A stretch of 5,900 nucleotides of DNA, taken from NCBI GenBank assembly GCA_030593155.1, contig JAUVHT010000054.1:1-5900 (forward strand), read 5' to 3'. This document shows, piece after piece, positions 5,652 to 5,900 of the stretch. A model generated the notes under the pieces. The model was not told the origin of the DNA, searched no databases, and was given only the letters and a program-made list of their open reading frames with translations. Position 1 is the stretch's first letter; each line of letters starts with the position of its first letter. The position numbers and the translations under genes are program-made. The stretch comes from Candidatus Bathyarchaeota archaeon. GTDB taxonomy: Archaea; Thermoproteota; Bathyarchaeia; TCS64.

Positions 5652-5900
5652 TTGTCGGATCGTGAGCGCATCGAGAAGAAGGCGGAGGCAGCCGAGAGGA
5701 GCCGCGAGGAGAGAGACCTCATGCTGGAGAAGCGGCAGGAGGACTTCAAGGTCATCGAGGAGGTCTTCGACCGCCTCACCGTGGAGGGCGTCTACAAGCT
5801 CCTCCGGCAGGGCGTCATAAAGGACATCGAGGGCGTCATAAAGGCGGGGAAGGAGGCCAGGGTCTACTGGGGCATAGGCCCCGAGGATGAGGAACTAGCC
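5652..5900 (+). CDS. rio1: RIO1-type serine kinase/ATPase, N-terminal part only (runs off the window)
   Basis: The first 83 codons of a RIO1 kinase, an atypical kinase/ATPase that acts late in small ribosomal subunit maturation in archaea and eukaryotes. Residues 1-40 are a charged helix rich in Glu, Arg and Lys. VEGVYKLLRQGVIKDIEG (44-61) is the RIO-specific N-terminal winged-helix end, and GVIKAGKEARVYWG (61-74) is the RIO nucleotide-binding loop, equivalent to GVISTGKEANV of archaeal RIO1. The catalytic loop and metal-binding Asp lie beyond the window. An in-frame TGA at 5646-5648 limits the start. TTG 5652 is the first possible codon and is preceded by GGTTGAT (5643-5649), an imperfect Shine-Dalgarno site. 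ATG 5721 (codon 24) is the alternative but would remove much of the N-terminal helix. It is close downstream of aIF1A, with which it is likely co-transcribed. Confidence 0.9.
   Translation, partial: MSDRERIEKKAEAAERSREERDLMLEKRQEDFKVIEEVFDRLTVEGVYKLLRQGVIKDIEGVIKAGKEARVYWGIGPEDEELA

Noticed and set aside
5810..5844. Direct repeat of GGGCGTCATAAAGG at 5810-5823 and 5831-5844
   Set aside because: It encodes GVIK twice within the conserved RIO1 segment, exactly 7 codons apart. It is explained by protein sequence plus shared codon choice, not by a mobile or regulatory repeat.
1..5900. CRISPR array, insertion sequence, tRNA/rRNA or defence gene cluster
   Set aside because: No regularly spaced repeats, transposase motifs, terminal inverted repeats, tRNA-like cloverleaf or toxin/nuclease cluster was seen. 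SfsA has a nuclease-like fold, but that alone does not indicate defence.

Overview
The window looks archaeal. It carries a translation initiation factor aIF1A followed by a RIO1-type atypical kinase, a pairing of archaeal/eukaryotic-type informational genes. Promoters are TATA-like with very short leaders. It also holds an archaeal-style inositol monophosphatase/FBPase-family gene and an SfsA. High G+C, heavy AGG/AGA arginine use and a large Lys/Glu/Arg-rich coiled-coil protein fit an uncultured Thermoproteota/Bathyarchaeia-like lineage. That placement is an inference from gene content, not a computed result.

Layout: every gene lies on the + strand and the window is densely coding. Positions 1-744 are the 3' part of a histone-deacetylase-family (arginase-deacetylase fold) zinc hydrolase whose start lies before the window. 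About 800-2374 encode a ~523-residue coiled-coil protein that I do not recognise. Positions 2451-3605 encode a complete PurM (AIR synthase) of the long form known from Bacteroidetes. Positions 3670-4461 (IMPase/FBPase family) and 4472-5158 (SfsA) sit 10 nt apart and look like one operon. A 149-nt intergenic region, AT-rich in its downstream part, precedes aIF1A (5329-5634). A 5'-complete but 3'-truncated RIO1 kinase (5652-5900) follows.

How the genes relate: aIF1A and RIO1 form a functional pair (translation initiation and small-subunit maturation). IMPase and SfsA are co-transcribed but have no established joint pathway. PurM is de novo purine synthesis. The deacetylase and the coiled-coil protein each stand alone here. 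TATA-like boxes before the coiled-coil gene, purM, the IMPase gene and aIF1A suggest four transcription units. For the coiled-coil gene and aIF1A, the box position argues for a start codon downstream of the first ATG.

I see no mobile element, CRISPR array, tRNA, rRNA or defence system. This is largely a housekeeping region. Its main unknown is the coiled-coil protein, and its main evolutionary oddity is the PurM type.
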